Below, piece after piece: positions 52,784 to 62,200 of a stretch of DNA of 64,000 nt (within the stretch, counting starts at the first letter, position 1; every line of letters begins with the position of its first letter). Source of the stretch: Azospirillum brasilense (lineage in GTDB: Bacteria; Pseudomonadota; Alphaproteobacteria; Azospirillales; Azospirillaceae); contig NZ_QLKQ01000001.1 in assembly GCF_003349955.1 (NCBI RefSeq), positions 86,691 through 150,690 on the forward strand, given 5' to 3'. Below the pieces are notes generated by a model that searched no databases, had not been told where the DNA came from, and saw only the letters and a program-made list of their open reading frames with translations. The translations under genes were made by a program, and so were the position numbers.

Positions 52784-54985
52784 TCAGAACCCGGTTTCGC
52801 GGATCAGCACGGCCAGCGCGGTGCGCCAGAAGCGGTCGGCCAGACTGCGCGCCTCGCCCTCCACGCGGGCCACGCCGCGCGTCTGGTGGGCGGGCCCCGC
52901 CTGCGTCCGGTCCAGCGGCGCCAGGGTCACCCGATAGACCGCCTCCATCGGCTTCAGGTTGGAGCGCGCGGCCTCGGCGTTCGTCCGCCCCATCGACGCT
53001 CCGGTCTGGCTCTCCACCGCGATCGGACCGCCGTGGATCGAGGCGAGGGCAGGAACATCCAGCCCTTTCACGCTCACCCGGTCCACCGCCGTCACCCGCG
53101 CTTCCAATCGGGGACGCAGCGGATCGTCGGCATGGAACACCGCCGCCGCCCCCACCGCGACGCGGCTGAGGTCGTTCTCGGCGACATAGCCGACCAGTTC
53201 CCCGACACCGTCGGCGACGATCTGGCCCAGCGCCAGCGACGGCCCGACCCAGCGCCCGGGGCGCAGCGCGTCGGCCACATCGACCACCTTGCCGGCGATG
53301 GGCGCGCGAATCTCCAACCGCGCCAAACCGTCCAGCAGGCCCTGCCGGTCGGCCAGCCCGGCGGCCAGATCCTCCTCCATCACGCGCACCCGGTCCAGCC
53401 CGTCGCGGGCAGCCAGCATCCGGTCGATGCGGTCCTGGGCCAGCGCAATGCGCAGCTCCGACTGCTGCAGGCGGCTGGTCAGCTCCGGCGCCTCCAGGCG
53501 GAACAGCAGGTCACCCGCCGCCACGCGTTGGCCGGGCTGGACCAGCACCTCCGCGATGCGGGACGGCACCGGGGCGAACAGGGTCGAGAAGCCTTCCGCC
53601 CGCCACACCGATGGCACGGCGATGGTCCCGGTGACCGGCACGAAGGCCAGCCAGACCAGCGCGGTCAGGCCGCCCAGGGTCATCAGGAGATTGCGGTTGG
53701 GCCGCAGGCTTCCCCGCCGCTCCCACCATTCCCTCATCTCGTTGACCAGCGGGCGCAGGATGAACCACCCGACCTCGACCGCGAAGAGCACGATTCCCAG
53801 CACCTTGATGAAGAAGTGATAGACCAGGACCGCGATGCCGATGAACAGCACCAGCCGGTAGACCCAGGTGGCGAAGGCGTAGACCAGCAACACCCGGTGC
53901 ATCCACGGATCGAACCGTTCCGGCGCCTCCTCGCCCAGGCCGAACAGCCATTCGCGCAGCCGCCAGCGGGCCAGCGTGAAGGCGCGGTCCTGAAGATTCG
54001 GGACGTCCAGCGCGTCGGCCAGCAGATAGTAGCCGTCGAAGCGCATGAAGGGGCTGAGATTGATGGTCAGGGTCGTCACCCAGCTCACCGTCGCCACCAG
54101 GAAGGCGGCGCTGCGCAGCGGCCCGTCGGGCAGGAAGCTCCACGCCAGCGTGGCGAAGGCGGCCAGCGCCAGCTCCGTCAGCATGCCCGCCGCCGCGATG
54201 TGCAGCCGGGCCCGGCGCGAGACGAGCCGCCACGCGTCGCTGGTGTCGGTGTAGAGCACCGGCCACAGCACCAGGAAGGCAGCCCCCATCGTCGGCACCC
54301 GGCAGCCGAAGCGTTTCGCGGTGTAGGCGTGCCCCAACTCGTGCAGCGTCTTCGTCACCAACAGGGTCAGGCCGTACAGCGCCATGCCTTCCAGCGTGAA
54401 GAAATGCAGGAAGGTGTGGGCGAAACTGTCCCACTGGCGCATCGCCAGGATCAGGCCGAGGATCCCCGCGCCGATCACCGTCCACAACCACGCGCGGCTG
54501 TAGAAGGGCGCGACGTAGCGAACCGTGGCGTTCAAGAAGGCGTCGGGCCGGACCAGCGGAATGCGGAAGAACAGGTAGTTGTGCAGCAGCCACATCCACC
54601 AGGACGTGCGGCGCGCCGCCGTCTGCTTCGCGAGGAAGTCAACGTCGGCGCCCTGGGTCAGGTTGTTGCCGGCAAGGAACTTGTAGAGGCCGACCACATC
54701 CTCCGGCTCGGGCTCCAGGACCGTTTCGGCGGCCACCGCGGCGGCGATGGCGCGGGGCGATCCGTGATGCCAGCGGGCAATGACCTCGAAAGCGCCGTGA
54801 CCAATGCGGAAGTAGCGGTTGCGCACCGGGTCGTGGATTGTCCAGCAGGGCGATCCATCCACCGCCGGCGGGGCCGGAAGCAGGTGAAGCTCCTCGCGCA
54901 GCGGCGGAAGCCGCACACTGTCCAGCGGGTCCACCGGCGTGACCCCCGCCGGCCCCGTCGCCATGCCGATGGCGGCGGCGCCCAT
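52784..54985 (-). CDS. M50 metalloprotease-HlyD fusion (candidate export component)
   Basis: The 733-residue protein starts with a PqqD-like segment (CWTIHDPVRNRYFRIGHGAF), followed by a membrane core with the zinc motif LHELGHA (His215, Glu216, His219) and the third-ligand motif NLSPFMRFDGYYLLAD (Asp317), as in site-2 proteases. After several more helices, a HlyD/biotin-lipoyl-like adaptor domain (about 445-700: PVPSRIAEVLVQPGQRVAAGDLLFRLEAPEL, IRAPIAGKVVDVADALRPG) faces the periplasm. All zinc ligands are present. It is the last of five genes (adhesin, TolC-like, HlyD, GAF-HlyD, this one). Its start follows the preceding stop by 3 bases. It may anchor, process or push the adhesin; function is inferred only. 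Confidence 0.85.
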   Translation of the reverse strand: MGAAAIGMATGPAGVTPVDPLDSVRLPPLREELHLLPAPPAVDGSPCWTIHDPVRNRYFRIGHGAFEVIARWHHGSPRAIAAAVAAETVLEPEPEDVVGLYKFLAGNNLTQGADVDFLAKQTAARRTSWWMWLLHNYLFFRIPLVRPDAFLNATVRYVAPFYSRAWLWTVIGAGILGLILAMRQWDSFAHTFLHFFTLEGMALYGLTLLVTKTLHELGHAYTAKRFGCRVPTMGAAFLVLWPVLYTDTSDAWRLVSRRARLHIAAAGMLTELALAAFATLAWSFLPDGPLRSAAFLVATVSWVTTLTINLSPFMRFDGYYLLADALDVPNLQDRAFTLARWRLREWLFGLGEEAPERFDPWMHRVLLVYAFATWVYRLVLFIGIAVLVYHFFIKVLGIVLFAVEVGWFILRPLVNEMREWWERRGSLRPNRNLLMTLGGLTALVWLAFVPVTGTIAVPSVWRAEGFSTLFAPVPSRIAEVLVQPGQRVAAGDLLFRLEAPELTSRLQQSELRIALAQDRIDRMLAARDGLDRVRVMEEDLAAGLADRQGLLDGLARLEIRAPIAGKVVDVADALRPGRWVGPSLALGQIVADGVGELVGYVAENDLSRVAVGAAAVFHADDPLRPRLEARVTAVDRVSVKGLDVPALASIHGGPIAVESQTGASMGRTNAEAARSNLKPMEAVYRVTLAPLDRTQAGPAHQTRGVARVEGEARSLADRFWRTALAVLIRETGF

Positions 54986-54988
54986 GGC

Positions 54989-56353
54989 TCAGAGCCCCAC
55001 GGTCTGGCGCAGCGCCGCCAACGGGCGGCGGAACAGGTAGAGGGCCAGCGGCACCCGCTCGCCCTGGATCTTGGCGGTGCCGCGCAGCCCGATGCGCGGT
55101 GTCGGCTGGTCCGGCGCCAGATCGGCGCGGACGCGGTAGGCCAGGACCCCGCCCTGGGTCAGCCCCGGTTCATAGCTGGCGTGGGACACCGTGGCGCGCA
55201 ACGGCCGCAGGGGATCGACGTTCAGATAGAGGCTGACCTCCGCGCCCTCCTGGAGCACGATCGCGTCGTTGACCGGGACATGCACGTCGATCTCCGCGGC
55301 CTGCGGGTCGGCCAGGGTCAGGATGCGCTCACCCACCGCCACCGGCTTGCCCAGCCAGTCGTTGGCGTCGGTGAAGACCGCGATGCCGGCCCGCTCCGCC
55401 TTCACGGTGACGCGCTCCATCAGGTCGCGCGCGAAGTCCATCTCCGCCCGGCGCAGTTCCACCTGGGCCTTCAGCTGGGCGATGCGCGCCTTGCTCTGCG
55501 GATCGGCGAAAGCCCCCTGGGAGGCGGTCAGCAGTTCCGCTTCCGCCGAGGCCAGCGCCTTGCGCGCCACCTCCAGGCGGCTTCTCAGAATCGACGATTC
55601 GAAGCTGAACAGAGGCTGTCCGGTGGTCACCGGCTCGTTCGGCTGGACGTGGAAGCGTTCGATCACGCCTTCCAGCGGAGCGCTGACGATCAGCGGATCG
55701 CGCGGCGCCACCTCCGCGGGGGCCAGCGTCGATTGCGGCACCGGGATGGCGAGAACCGCCGCCAGAACCGCCGCCACCGCCAGAGCCCACAGCCCCTTGC
55801 GCGCCCGCAGCCCGGAGCGGCGTCCGGCCTGGGTCAGCGCCCACCATGCGTGTCCGTACCCGCCGGAAAGCTGGCCGAGAAGAACCTTCTCCCCCTCCGT
55901 CCATGCGTTGTCGCGGGCGAGCCACAACACCGATGTGACCGTGCCGTCCGGCGCCGGCAAGGGAACCCAAAGCGCCTGCGCCGGTCCCCACTGGCCCCAG
56001 TCACGAGCCAGCGCTGGCGGCACCTCCGTGGAAGCGACGCTGTGCAGGTTGCGCGCCTCCGCCCCCGCGGCGATGGCCGAGGCCGCGGCCTCCAGCCAGC
56101 GGGTGAAAGGGGCGTCGCGCTCCGGAACGGCGATGTTGGACACGGCTTCGAGCCGCGCCTTGCCCGATGGCGCGAGGGTCAGGAAAACCGCCTGCTGGTA
56201 GGCGATCATCCGCCGCGTCTGGTTCACCAGGAAGAAGCGCAGCGCCTCCGGATTCTGCGCCTGCCGGGCCTCCTGCTGCAGGTTCAGCAGAAGCAGGAGG
56301 CCGTTCAGCGGGTTGACCGCCTCCGTCCGGAGGGATGTGACGTCATCGGGCAC
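54989..56353 (-). CDS. GAF-HlyD fusion adaptor
   Basis: The 454-residue protein has a cytoplasmic GAF-like domain (about 10-170; RRMIAYQQAVFLTLAPSGK, LWVPLPAPDGTVTSVLWLAR), one membrane helix (about 187-207, LWALAVAAVLAAVLAIPV) and a periplasmic HlyD adaptor region (about 215-454; SAPLEGVIERFHVQPNEPVT, long coiled arms, then VGERILTLADPQAAEIDVHV). Adaptors of type 1 systems normally have only a short cytoplasmic tail; a sensory domain there is unusual. The GTG at 56353 with AGGAGG 6 bases upstream is chosen over an in-frame GTG at 56392. It overlaps the upstream adaptor gene by 11 bases. Confidence 0.82.
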   Translation of the reverse strand: MPDDVTSLRTEAVNPLNGLLLLLNLQQEARQAQNPEALRFFLVNQTRRMIAYQQAVFLTLAPSGKARLEAVSNIAVPERDAPFTRWLEAAASAIAAGAEARNLHSVASTEVPPALARDWGQWGPAQALWVPLPAPDGTVTSVLWLARDNAWTEGEKVLLGQLSGGYGHAWWALTQAGRRSGLRARKGLWALAVAAVLAAVLAIPVPQSTLAPAEVAPRDPLIVSAPLEGVIERFHVQPNEPVTTGQPLFSFESSILRSRLEVARKALASAEAELLTASQGAFADPQSKARIAQLKAQVELRRAEMDFARDLMERVTVKAERAGIAVFTDANDWLGKPVAVGERILTLADPQAAEIDVHVPVNDAIVLQEGAEVSLYLNVDPLRPLRATVSHASYEPGLTQGGVLAYRVRADLAPDQPTPRIGLRGTAKIQGERVPLALYLFRRPLAALRQTVGL

Positions 56354-57149
56354 CTTTGGCCTCCTCCGGCGGGGTGAAGCGGGCGGTTCCACTCATGCCG
56401 GCGACCAGGTTCGGAGCGTTGCCCTGCTTGTCGGCCTGCAGCTTGCCCGTCACCTTCAGCGACTGGCTGACCGGATCGACGCGGGCTCCGGTCAGGGTGA
56501 CCTCACCGTCCAGGACCTCGCCGGTCTCGTCGATGCGCAGTTCGAATCGCTGGCCGGGTTTCAGCCAGACCAGCCAGGAGGATGGAACGATCAGCTCCAC
56601 CCGGAGATCGCGGTCGGAGAGAACCTCCAGCAAAGCCGTGCCGGCGGGGACCGACTCATGCTCGCGAATGCGCTGTTCCACCACCTTGCCGTCGAAGGGC
56701 GCCTTCACGTCGCAGCGGCGGACCTCGATCTCCGCCTTGCGCAGATCGGCGCGGGCGGCCTCGGCCTTGACCTCGGCCATTTCGACCTCGGCCCCGCCGA
56801 TGGATTTCAGCTGCTCCAGCCGGCGGTTCTGCCGCACGGTGACCTCGGCGGCACGGAGGTTGGCGCGGGCGGCATCGACCGTCGCCTGATAAAGGCTGCA
56901 ATCGAAGGCGACGAGCGTCTGCCCCGCCTTGAAGGACTGCCCCGCCTCCACGGTCATCCGCCCGATGCGTCCGGCGATCTCGCTGGACAGCACGGCGTGC
57001 TGCCGCGCCTCGATCAAAGCGCGCACACCGCCTTCGGGGACCGGCGCCGGGTCGGCGGCGGCAAGCGGCAAGGGAAGCAGCGCGATAGACAGCGCGGCAA
57101 GGAAGCGTGAGGGGCGAAAGCGGCACATCATGGCAGAGATTTTCTGCAC
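56343..57149 (-). CDS. HlyD-family periplasmic adaptor with signal peptide
   Basis: The 268-residue protein has a signal peptide (RFLAALSIALLPLPLAAA), no membrane anchor after it, and the usual adaptor elements: the lipoyl half-motifs SSEIAGRIGRMTVEAGQSFKAG and APFDGKVVEQRIREHESV, a short coiled hairpin between them (about 85-140), and a beta-barrel end (GQRFELRIDETGEVLDGEVT). It is a short, RND-type adaptor. GTG at 57149 and ATG at 57131 are both possible starts. It overlaps the GAF-HlyD gene, and the TolC-like gene lies upstream, separated by a hairpin-containing spacer. Confidence 0.85.
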   Translation of the reverse strand: MQKISAMMCRFRPSRFLAALSIALLPLPLAAADPAPVPEGGVRALIEARQHAVLSSEIAGRIGRMTVEAGQSFKAGQTLVAFDCSLYQATVDAARANLRAAEVTVRQNRRLEQLKSIGGAEVEMAEVKAEAARADLRKAEIEVRRCDVKAPFDGKVVEQRIREHESVPAGTALLEVLSDRDLRVELIVPSSWLVWLKPGQRFELRIDETGEVLDGEVTLTGARVDPVSQSLKVTGKLQADKQGNAPNLVAGMSGTARFTPPEEAKGAR

Positions 57150-57238
57150 CCTTTGCTTCGGAAGCGCAACGATCCAGGATCGGCAAGTGATCCTGCACGC
57201 TTATTTGTTTCAACGGCGGTGCGCCGGCACAGCCGAAA

Positions 57239-57263
57239 GGGGGCGCCGCCGCGCGACGCCCCC
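57239..57263 (-). promoter_or_regulatory. GC-rich hairpin between the TolC-like and HlyD genes
   Basis: GGGGGCG and CGCCCCC can pair around an 11-base loop just after the TolC-like gene. It is followed only by TTT on the minus strand, so it is at most a weak terminator or attenuator within the operon. Confidence 0.35.
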
Positions 57264-57272
57264 CCCAAGGCG

Positions 57273-59138
57273 TCAACGCGCGGACGGACGCGCCATTGGG
57301 GCCAGCGCGCTCAGCGGCACCGAGTAGACCTTGGTCGGCTCCGCCCGGGTGGACGGGCTGTAGGAGACCGTCATCGGGGCCGTCATCGAGCCGGCAACCG
57401 GCGCAGCCGGTCGCGTCGGCAACTCGGCCACCGTCACGCGCTCCGGCAGGGCCGCCTTGCGGTCCACCGGCTCCCCGCCGCGCGCGGCCATCGGGGCGGC
57501 CGTCGGCTCGGCCGCCTTCTCGACCGAAGCGTTTTCCGCCGGAGCCCTTTGCGCCGGGGCCTTTTCGGAGGTCGTGGCGGAGGGAACCAGCAGATCCTGA
57601 AGGCGCGCCGTACCGCCGGCCTTCTGCTGCCAGGCGCCCAGCCCGTCGGACACCGCCTGACGCAGCGTCGCGAGATCCTGGGACGGCACGGCCTCCGGCA
57701 TCGGATCGACGCCCGCCGACACCATGACGCGGGCGTAGGCGTTCTGCAGGTCGGCGTAGACGAGATCGCGCCGCAGGTCGGAGACGAGTTCCGACACCTC
57801 GGCCTGGATCACGCTCATGTCGCCCTGCTGGCCGACCGTGCTGCTGTTTGCGTACTGCTGCCGGATGCGGCGGTCGATCGCCGCCTGGTCGGCGTTGAGC
57901 GAGAACTCCTGCGACAGTTCGCGGAACTGCACCACCGCCACGCGCACCTGGCTCAGCACGGCGACGCTGAGGGCCTGACGGCGGAAGGCGACCAGCTCCT
58001 CCTGCGCCTTGGAGAAGGCGTGGGTGTCCGGGGCCGAGGCCAGCGACAGGATGTTCCAGGACACCCGTGCCCCGTAGTCGGCCCAGCGCTGGTTCAGCAG
58101 GAAGCTGTTGCTGTCGTAATGCAGGCCGGCGTTCAGGTCGATGCCCGGCAGCAGCTTCAACAGGGCGCGGTGCGTCTCGTCGGCGGTGATGCGGGCGTTG
58201 TAGGACTCCTCCAGCAATTCCGGCCGGTTGAGGAGCGCGTAGGTTTCCAGGGATTCCACCGACGCCGTGATCGCCGGGACGTCCTTGCCGGTGACGTCCG
58301 GCGGCATCTGGATCGTGAAGTTCTCGCCCGGCGGCAGGCCCATCAGCGCGCCGAGCTGCGACTTCGCGGCGACCAGCTCGCGCCGCAGCGTCTGGAGCTG
58401 GCGCAGCGTGTCGACCAGCGCGCGCTGGTAGGACAGGGTCTGCAGCGGGGCCTGGACACGCTGGGCCTCCAGGGTGCTCGCGTTCTTGCGCGCCGCCTCG
58501 ATGCGCTTCTCCAGCGGATCGATCCGCTTCAGCAGCCGCTCCGCCGCGACCGCGCGCCAGTAGGAGGTGCGCACGTCCTGCAGGATGCCCTGCACGACGC
58601 GGCGGCGGCGCTCGTCGGCGATCAGGACGATGTTGGAGTTCTGACGGGCGCGCAGGTAGCTGACACCGAAATCGAGAATGTTCCAGGTGAAGCCCAGGTC
58701 GGCGGTCCGGCGATGCCGGTCGGTGGCCGTGGTGCTCTCGCCCGTGCGGCGACCGGTGGCGAGGTTCAGGCTTTCCGACCCGGATTCGTTGTCGCGCCCG
58801 GTGTAGCCCGCCCCGGCCACCAGACGCGGCAGCATGTCGAAGCGCGACAGGTCGAGCTGCTGGTTGGCAACCGCCATCTCCATCAGCTTCACGCGTTCGT
58901 CGAGGTTGTACTTGATGGCCCGCGCCATCGCCTCGTGCATCGACACCGGGCCGGTGATCGGCTCCTGCGGCGCCATGATCACCGACATGTCCTCGCGCAG
59001 GCGGGACACGTTCTCGTCGTCGGTCAGAGGCTTGGGGCTGACCGAACATCCGCTGGCGAGGAGTGCTGCGGCAGCGAGGACGAAGGACGCACGGGCTTTT
59101 TGGCCCCGCGGCCGGAGGGAGGAAGCGAACCGGGTCAT
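57273..59138 (-). CDS. TolC-family outer membrane lipoprotein
   Basis: The 621-residue protein has a lipoprotein signal peptide (lipobox LASGC, Cys31) and two outer-membrane-efflux repeats of the TolC type with long helices (LTFTWNILDFGVSY-like segment LGFTWNILDFGVSYLRARQN, and VSWNILSLASAPD in the second half). The family forms a trimeric outer membrane channel with a periplasmic tunnel. The tail (about 540-621) is Ala/Pro-rich and of low complexity, unusual for TolC. The ATG at 59138 is used; a TTG at 59150 is an alternative. It lies between the adhesin and adaptor genes, so it is the likely exit pore. Confidence 0.87.
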   Translation of the reverse strand: MTRFASSLRPRGQKARASFVLAAAALLASGCSVSPKPLTDDENVSRLREDMSVIMAPQEPITGPVSMHEAMARAIKYNLDERVKLMEMAVANQQLDLSRFDMLPRLVAGAGYTGRDNESGSESLNLATGRRTGESTTATDRHRRTADLGFTWNILDFGVSYLRARQNSNIVLIADERRRRVVQGILQDVRTSYWRAVAAERLLKRIDPLEKRIEAARKNASTLEAQRVQAPLQTLSYQRALVDTLRQLQTLRRELVAAKSQLGALMGLPPGENFTIQMPPDVTGKDVPAITASVESLETYALLNRPELLEESYNARITADETHRALLKLLPGIDLNAGLHYDSNSFLLNQRWADYGARVSWNILSLASAPDTHAFSKAQEELVAFRRQALSVAVLSQVRVAVVQFRELSQEFSLNADQAAIDRRIRQQYANSSTVGQQGDMSVIQAEVSELVSDLRRDLVYADLQNAYARVMVSAGVDPMPEAVPSQDLATLRQAVSDGLGAWQQKAGGTARLQDLLVPSATTSEKAPAQRAPAENASVEKAAEPTAAPMAARGGEPVDRKAALPERVTVAELPTRPAAPVAGSMTAPMTVSYSPSTRAEPTKVYSVPLSALAPMARPSAR

Positions 59139-59206
59139 TCTCGTCGGCAATCCATTTGAAAAGAAAAGCTTCGGCGGGGAAGAGGGGGGGGGAGGCGCGG
59201 GAGGCG

Positions 59207-62200
59207 CTAGGCCGCCCGGCTTCCCGGAGGAGCATGCGAGGTGAGGGCGGCGAGCAACGCCGCGGTCTGGGCATCGGCGGCGCCATGGATCTGGGCCACC
59301 TGTCGGGAGAAGGCCGGGCGGGAAGCCCCGTCGAGAAGATCGGCGCGTGGGCCGGGGGCCTGCCCCTGCCCGTCCGGCGCGACCGGAGCAACGCCGGAAT
59401 CGCCGCCCGCCGGCGCGTCGCCAGCCGGGGGCTGCCCCTGCGGCTGGCCTTGCCCTTGCGGCTGTCCTTGCGGGGCCGCCGAGTTGTTGGGCCGGGTGGC
59501 CGGGGCGTTCTCGATGGTGGAGCCGGGCCGGTTGCCCGGTGCGTTGCCCAGCCCACCCGCCGCGGTGCCGGGGCCGCCGGGAGCAGCGGTGCCGCCTTGA
59601 GCGCCGCCGGAGGCCGCGCCGCCCGGGCCAACGTTGCCGTTGAGACCGCCGTTGCCGGTTCCGGAGCCGGTCGCCCCACCGCCGGCGGCGGGTCCACCCG
59701 TGCCGAGGCCCGCGCCCGAGACGCCACCCGCCGGGCCGCCGCCGAACGCGCCGCCGGAGCCGGCACCTGGACCAGCGCCAAGCCCGCCCGAAGCGGCGCC
59801 ACCCAGGCCCGAATTGCCCAGGCCCGAATTGCCCAGGCCCGAACCGCCCAAGCCGGAACCGCCACCGACGCCGCCGCCCAGAGCGCCCCCGAGGCCGCCG
59901 CCGCTGCCGCTGACGACACCGCTCAGCCCCGAATTGCTCGCCCCGCCGGTGCTGCCGCCCAAAACCCCGCTGGACGAACTCGCCGTGCCGCCACCGGAGG
60001 GCGCCCCGCCCATGGCGGAGATGGTGATTGAACGCCCGGCATCACTGCTGGACGAGTTCCCGATGGCGCCGATGGTGATCGAACGCCCGGCGTCCGTGCT
60101 GCTGTTCCCGTTGCCGGCGGCGCTCCCGCTGCTGATCGTTGAGCTGGTGATGACCCGGCCCGCGTCGCTGCTCGTCTGCAGGCCGGGCAGAGTCGGCGCG
60201 GTTCCCAGAGTCGGTCCGGTCGTCTGCGTTATCCCCGTACCGGCAACCGATCCCACCGCGGAGTTGGACGAAGACACCGCCGTCGTCGTGTTCCCGCTTC
60301 CGGCGGCGACCACCACGACCGGCGGCGGCGGCGGCGGAGCCACCGAATAGGTGGTTGTTCCGGCGTTGCCGGTGTTGCCGACGGCATCGCTCGCCTTGGC
60401 CGAAATCACATAGCTGCCGACGCTCAGATCGGAAGCCAGGGCCAGTTGCCATGTGCCGGTCGCGCTGGCGCGCGCCGTGCCGATCGTCTGTCCGTTGATC
60501 GCAACGGTGACCAGGCTGTTCGCTTCCGCGGTGCCCTGCACGACCGGCGTGCTGCCGGCGGTGGTGTTCAGCGCCACGGTGGGAGCGGTCGGCGGCGTGG
60601 TGTCGATGGTGAGGGTGGTGACCGCCGACAGGCTGCTGGCATTGCCGGCCCGGTCGGTGGCCTGCACCTGGACGCTGTGCGTGCCGTCGGCCAGCGCCGC
60701 CGTGAACTGGAAGGTCCAGGCGCCGTTGGCGTCGGCGACCGCCGTTCCGGCGACCTTGCCGTCGACCAGCACGTTGACCGTGCTGCCAGCTTCCGTCGTT
60801 CCGGCGAGGGCCGGCTTGGCGATTCCGGAAATCCGCTCACCCGCCGCGGCACCGGCGACGGTGGCGCTGGTCACCGACGGCGCGGGCGCCACCGGCACCG
60901 CCGTGTCGATCACCACGGCCAGCGCATCCGACGGATCGCTGACGATGCCGAACCGGTTGGTCGCCGTGGTGGTGATGTTGTGCGTTCCGTCGGTCAGTGG
61001 CGTCTGGAGGCGATGGACCCAGAAGCCGTTCTCGTCGGCCACGGTGGTTCCCACCGCGATGCCGTCCACCAGCACGGTCACCGTGGCGTTCGCCTCGGCG
61101 GTGCCGGACAGGGTCGGCCTCGTCACGTTGGTCAACCGGTCCGTCGCCGACACGCCGGAGTCGGACAGGCCGCTCAGCGCCGTCCCGACCGGCTTCGCCG
61201 GGATCGGGGTGTCGATGCGCACCTCGCTGGTGTCGCCGATGCCCGCCAGCGCGGTCAGCAGCGGCCCCTGGGCGAGGTCCGTGACGATCGAGCCGTTCAG
61301 CGCCATCCCAAGGACGGAAACGCCCTGCGGCGCCCGGTCGCCGACCGGAACGACGTAGTCGAAGCGCAACAGCGTGCCGGTGCTGCCCGCCGCGTTGTAG
61401 GTCGCGTTCCGGATGTCGCTTCCGACCGCCAGTTCCAGAACCGGATTGCCGCCGTTGACGACGACCGTCTCGCTGAGTTGGACGAAGAAGCTGAGCGTCT
61501 CGCCGGGGAGGTAGGTCCGCGCCGGGGGCGGCGTGACGCTGACCACCGATGGCGGCGTACGGTCCACCGACAGGCTGCGGGTCGCCACGCTGGGGTTGCC
61601 CGCCGCGTCGGTGAGGCTGGCGGTGACGGTGTAGCTGGCGCCGTCGGTCAGCGCCAGCAGATCGCCGGAGGGGACGGTCAGGCTCCATCTGTTGTTGGTC
61701 ACCGTCGTGCTGTAGGTCTTGCCGTTCAGCGACACCGTGACCGTCTGGCCATTCTCGACGCCGTTGGTCACCCCCGACACCGTCTGCCCGACGGCGCTGT
61801 CCGCCGCGTTCAGCACGTTGTCGCCCGCCACGGTGGCGATGGCGAGGGTCGGCGGCGTGCGGTCGACCGAGACGCTGCGCGTCGCCTGGACCGCGGCGTT
61901 GCCCGCCACATCCGCCAGATCGGCGGTGACGGTGTAAGTGCCGCCGTCCGTCAGCGCCAGCAGATCGTCGGAGGGGATGGACAGGCTCCAGGCGTTGTTG
62001 GTCACCGTCGTGCTGTAGGTCTTGCCGTTCAGCGACACCGTGACCGTCTGGCCGTCCTCGACGCCCGTCGTGGTGCCCGCCACCGTCTGGGCCACGGCGC
62101 TTTCCGCCGCGTTCAGAACGTTGTCGCCCGTCACCGTGGTGATGGCGACGGTCGGCGCCGTGCGGTCGAAGGTCACGGTCCGGACGGCGGAGTCGGCGCT

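Noticed and set aside
59634..60350. Pro-rich plus-strand frame opposite the adhesin C-terminus
   Set aside because: It is the complement of the Gly/Ser low-complexity region and has no start site support.
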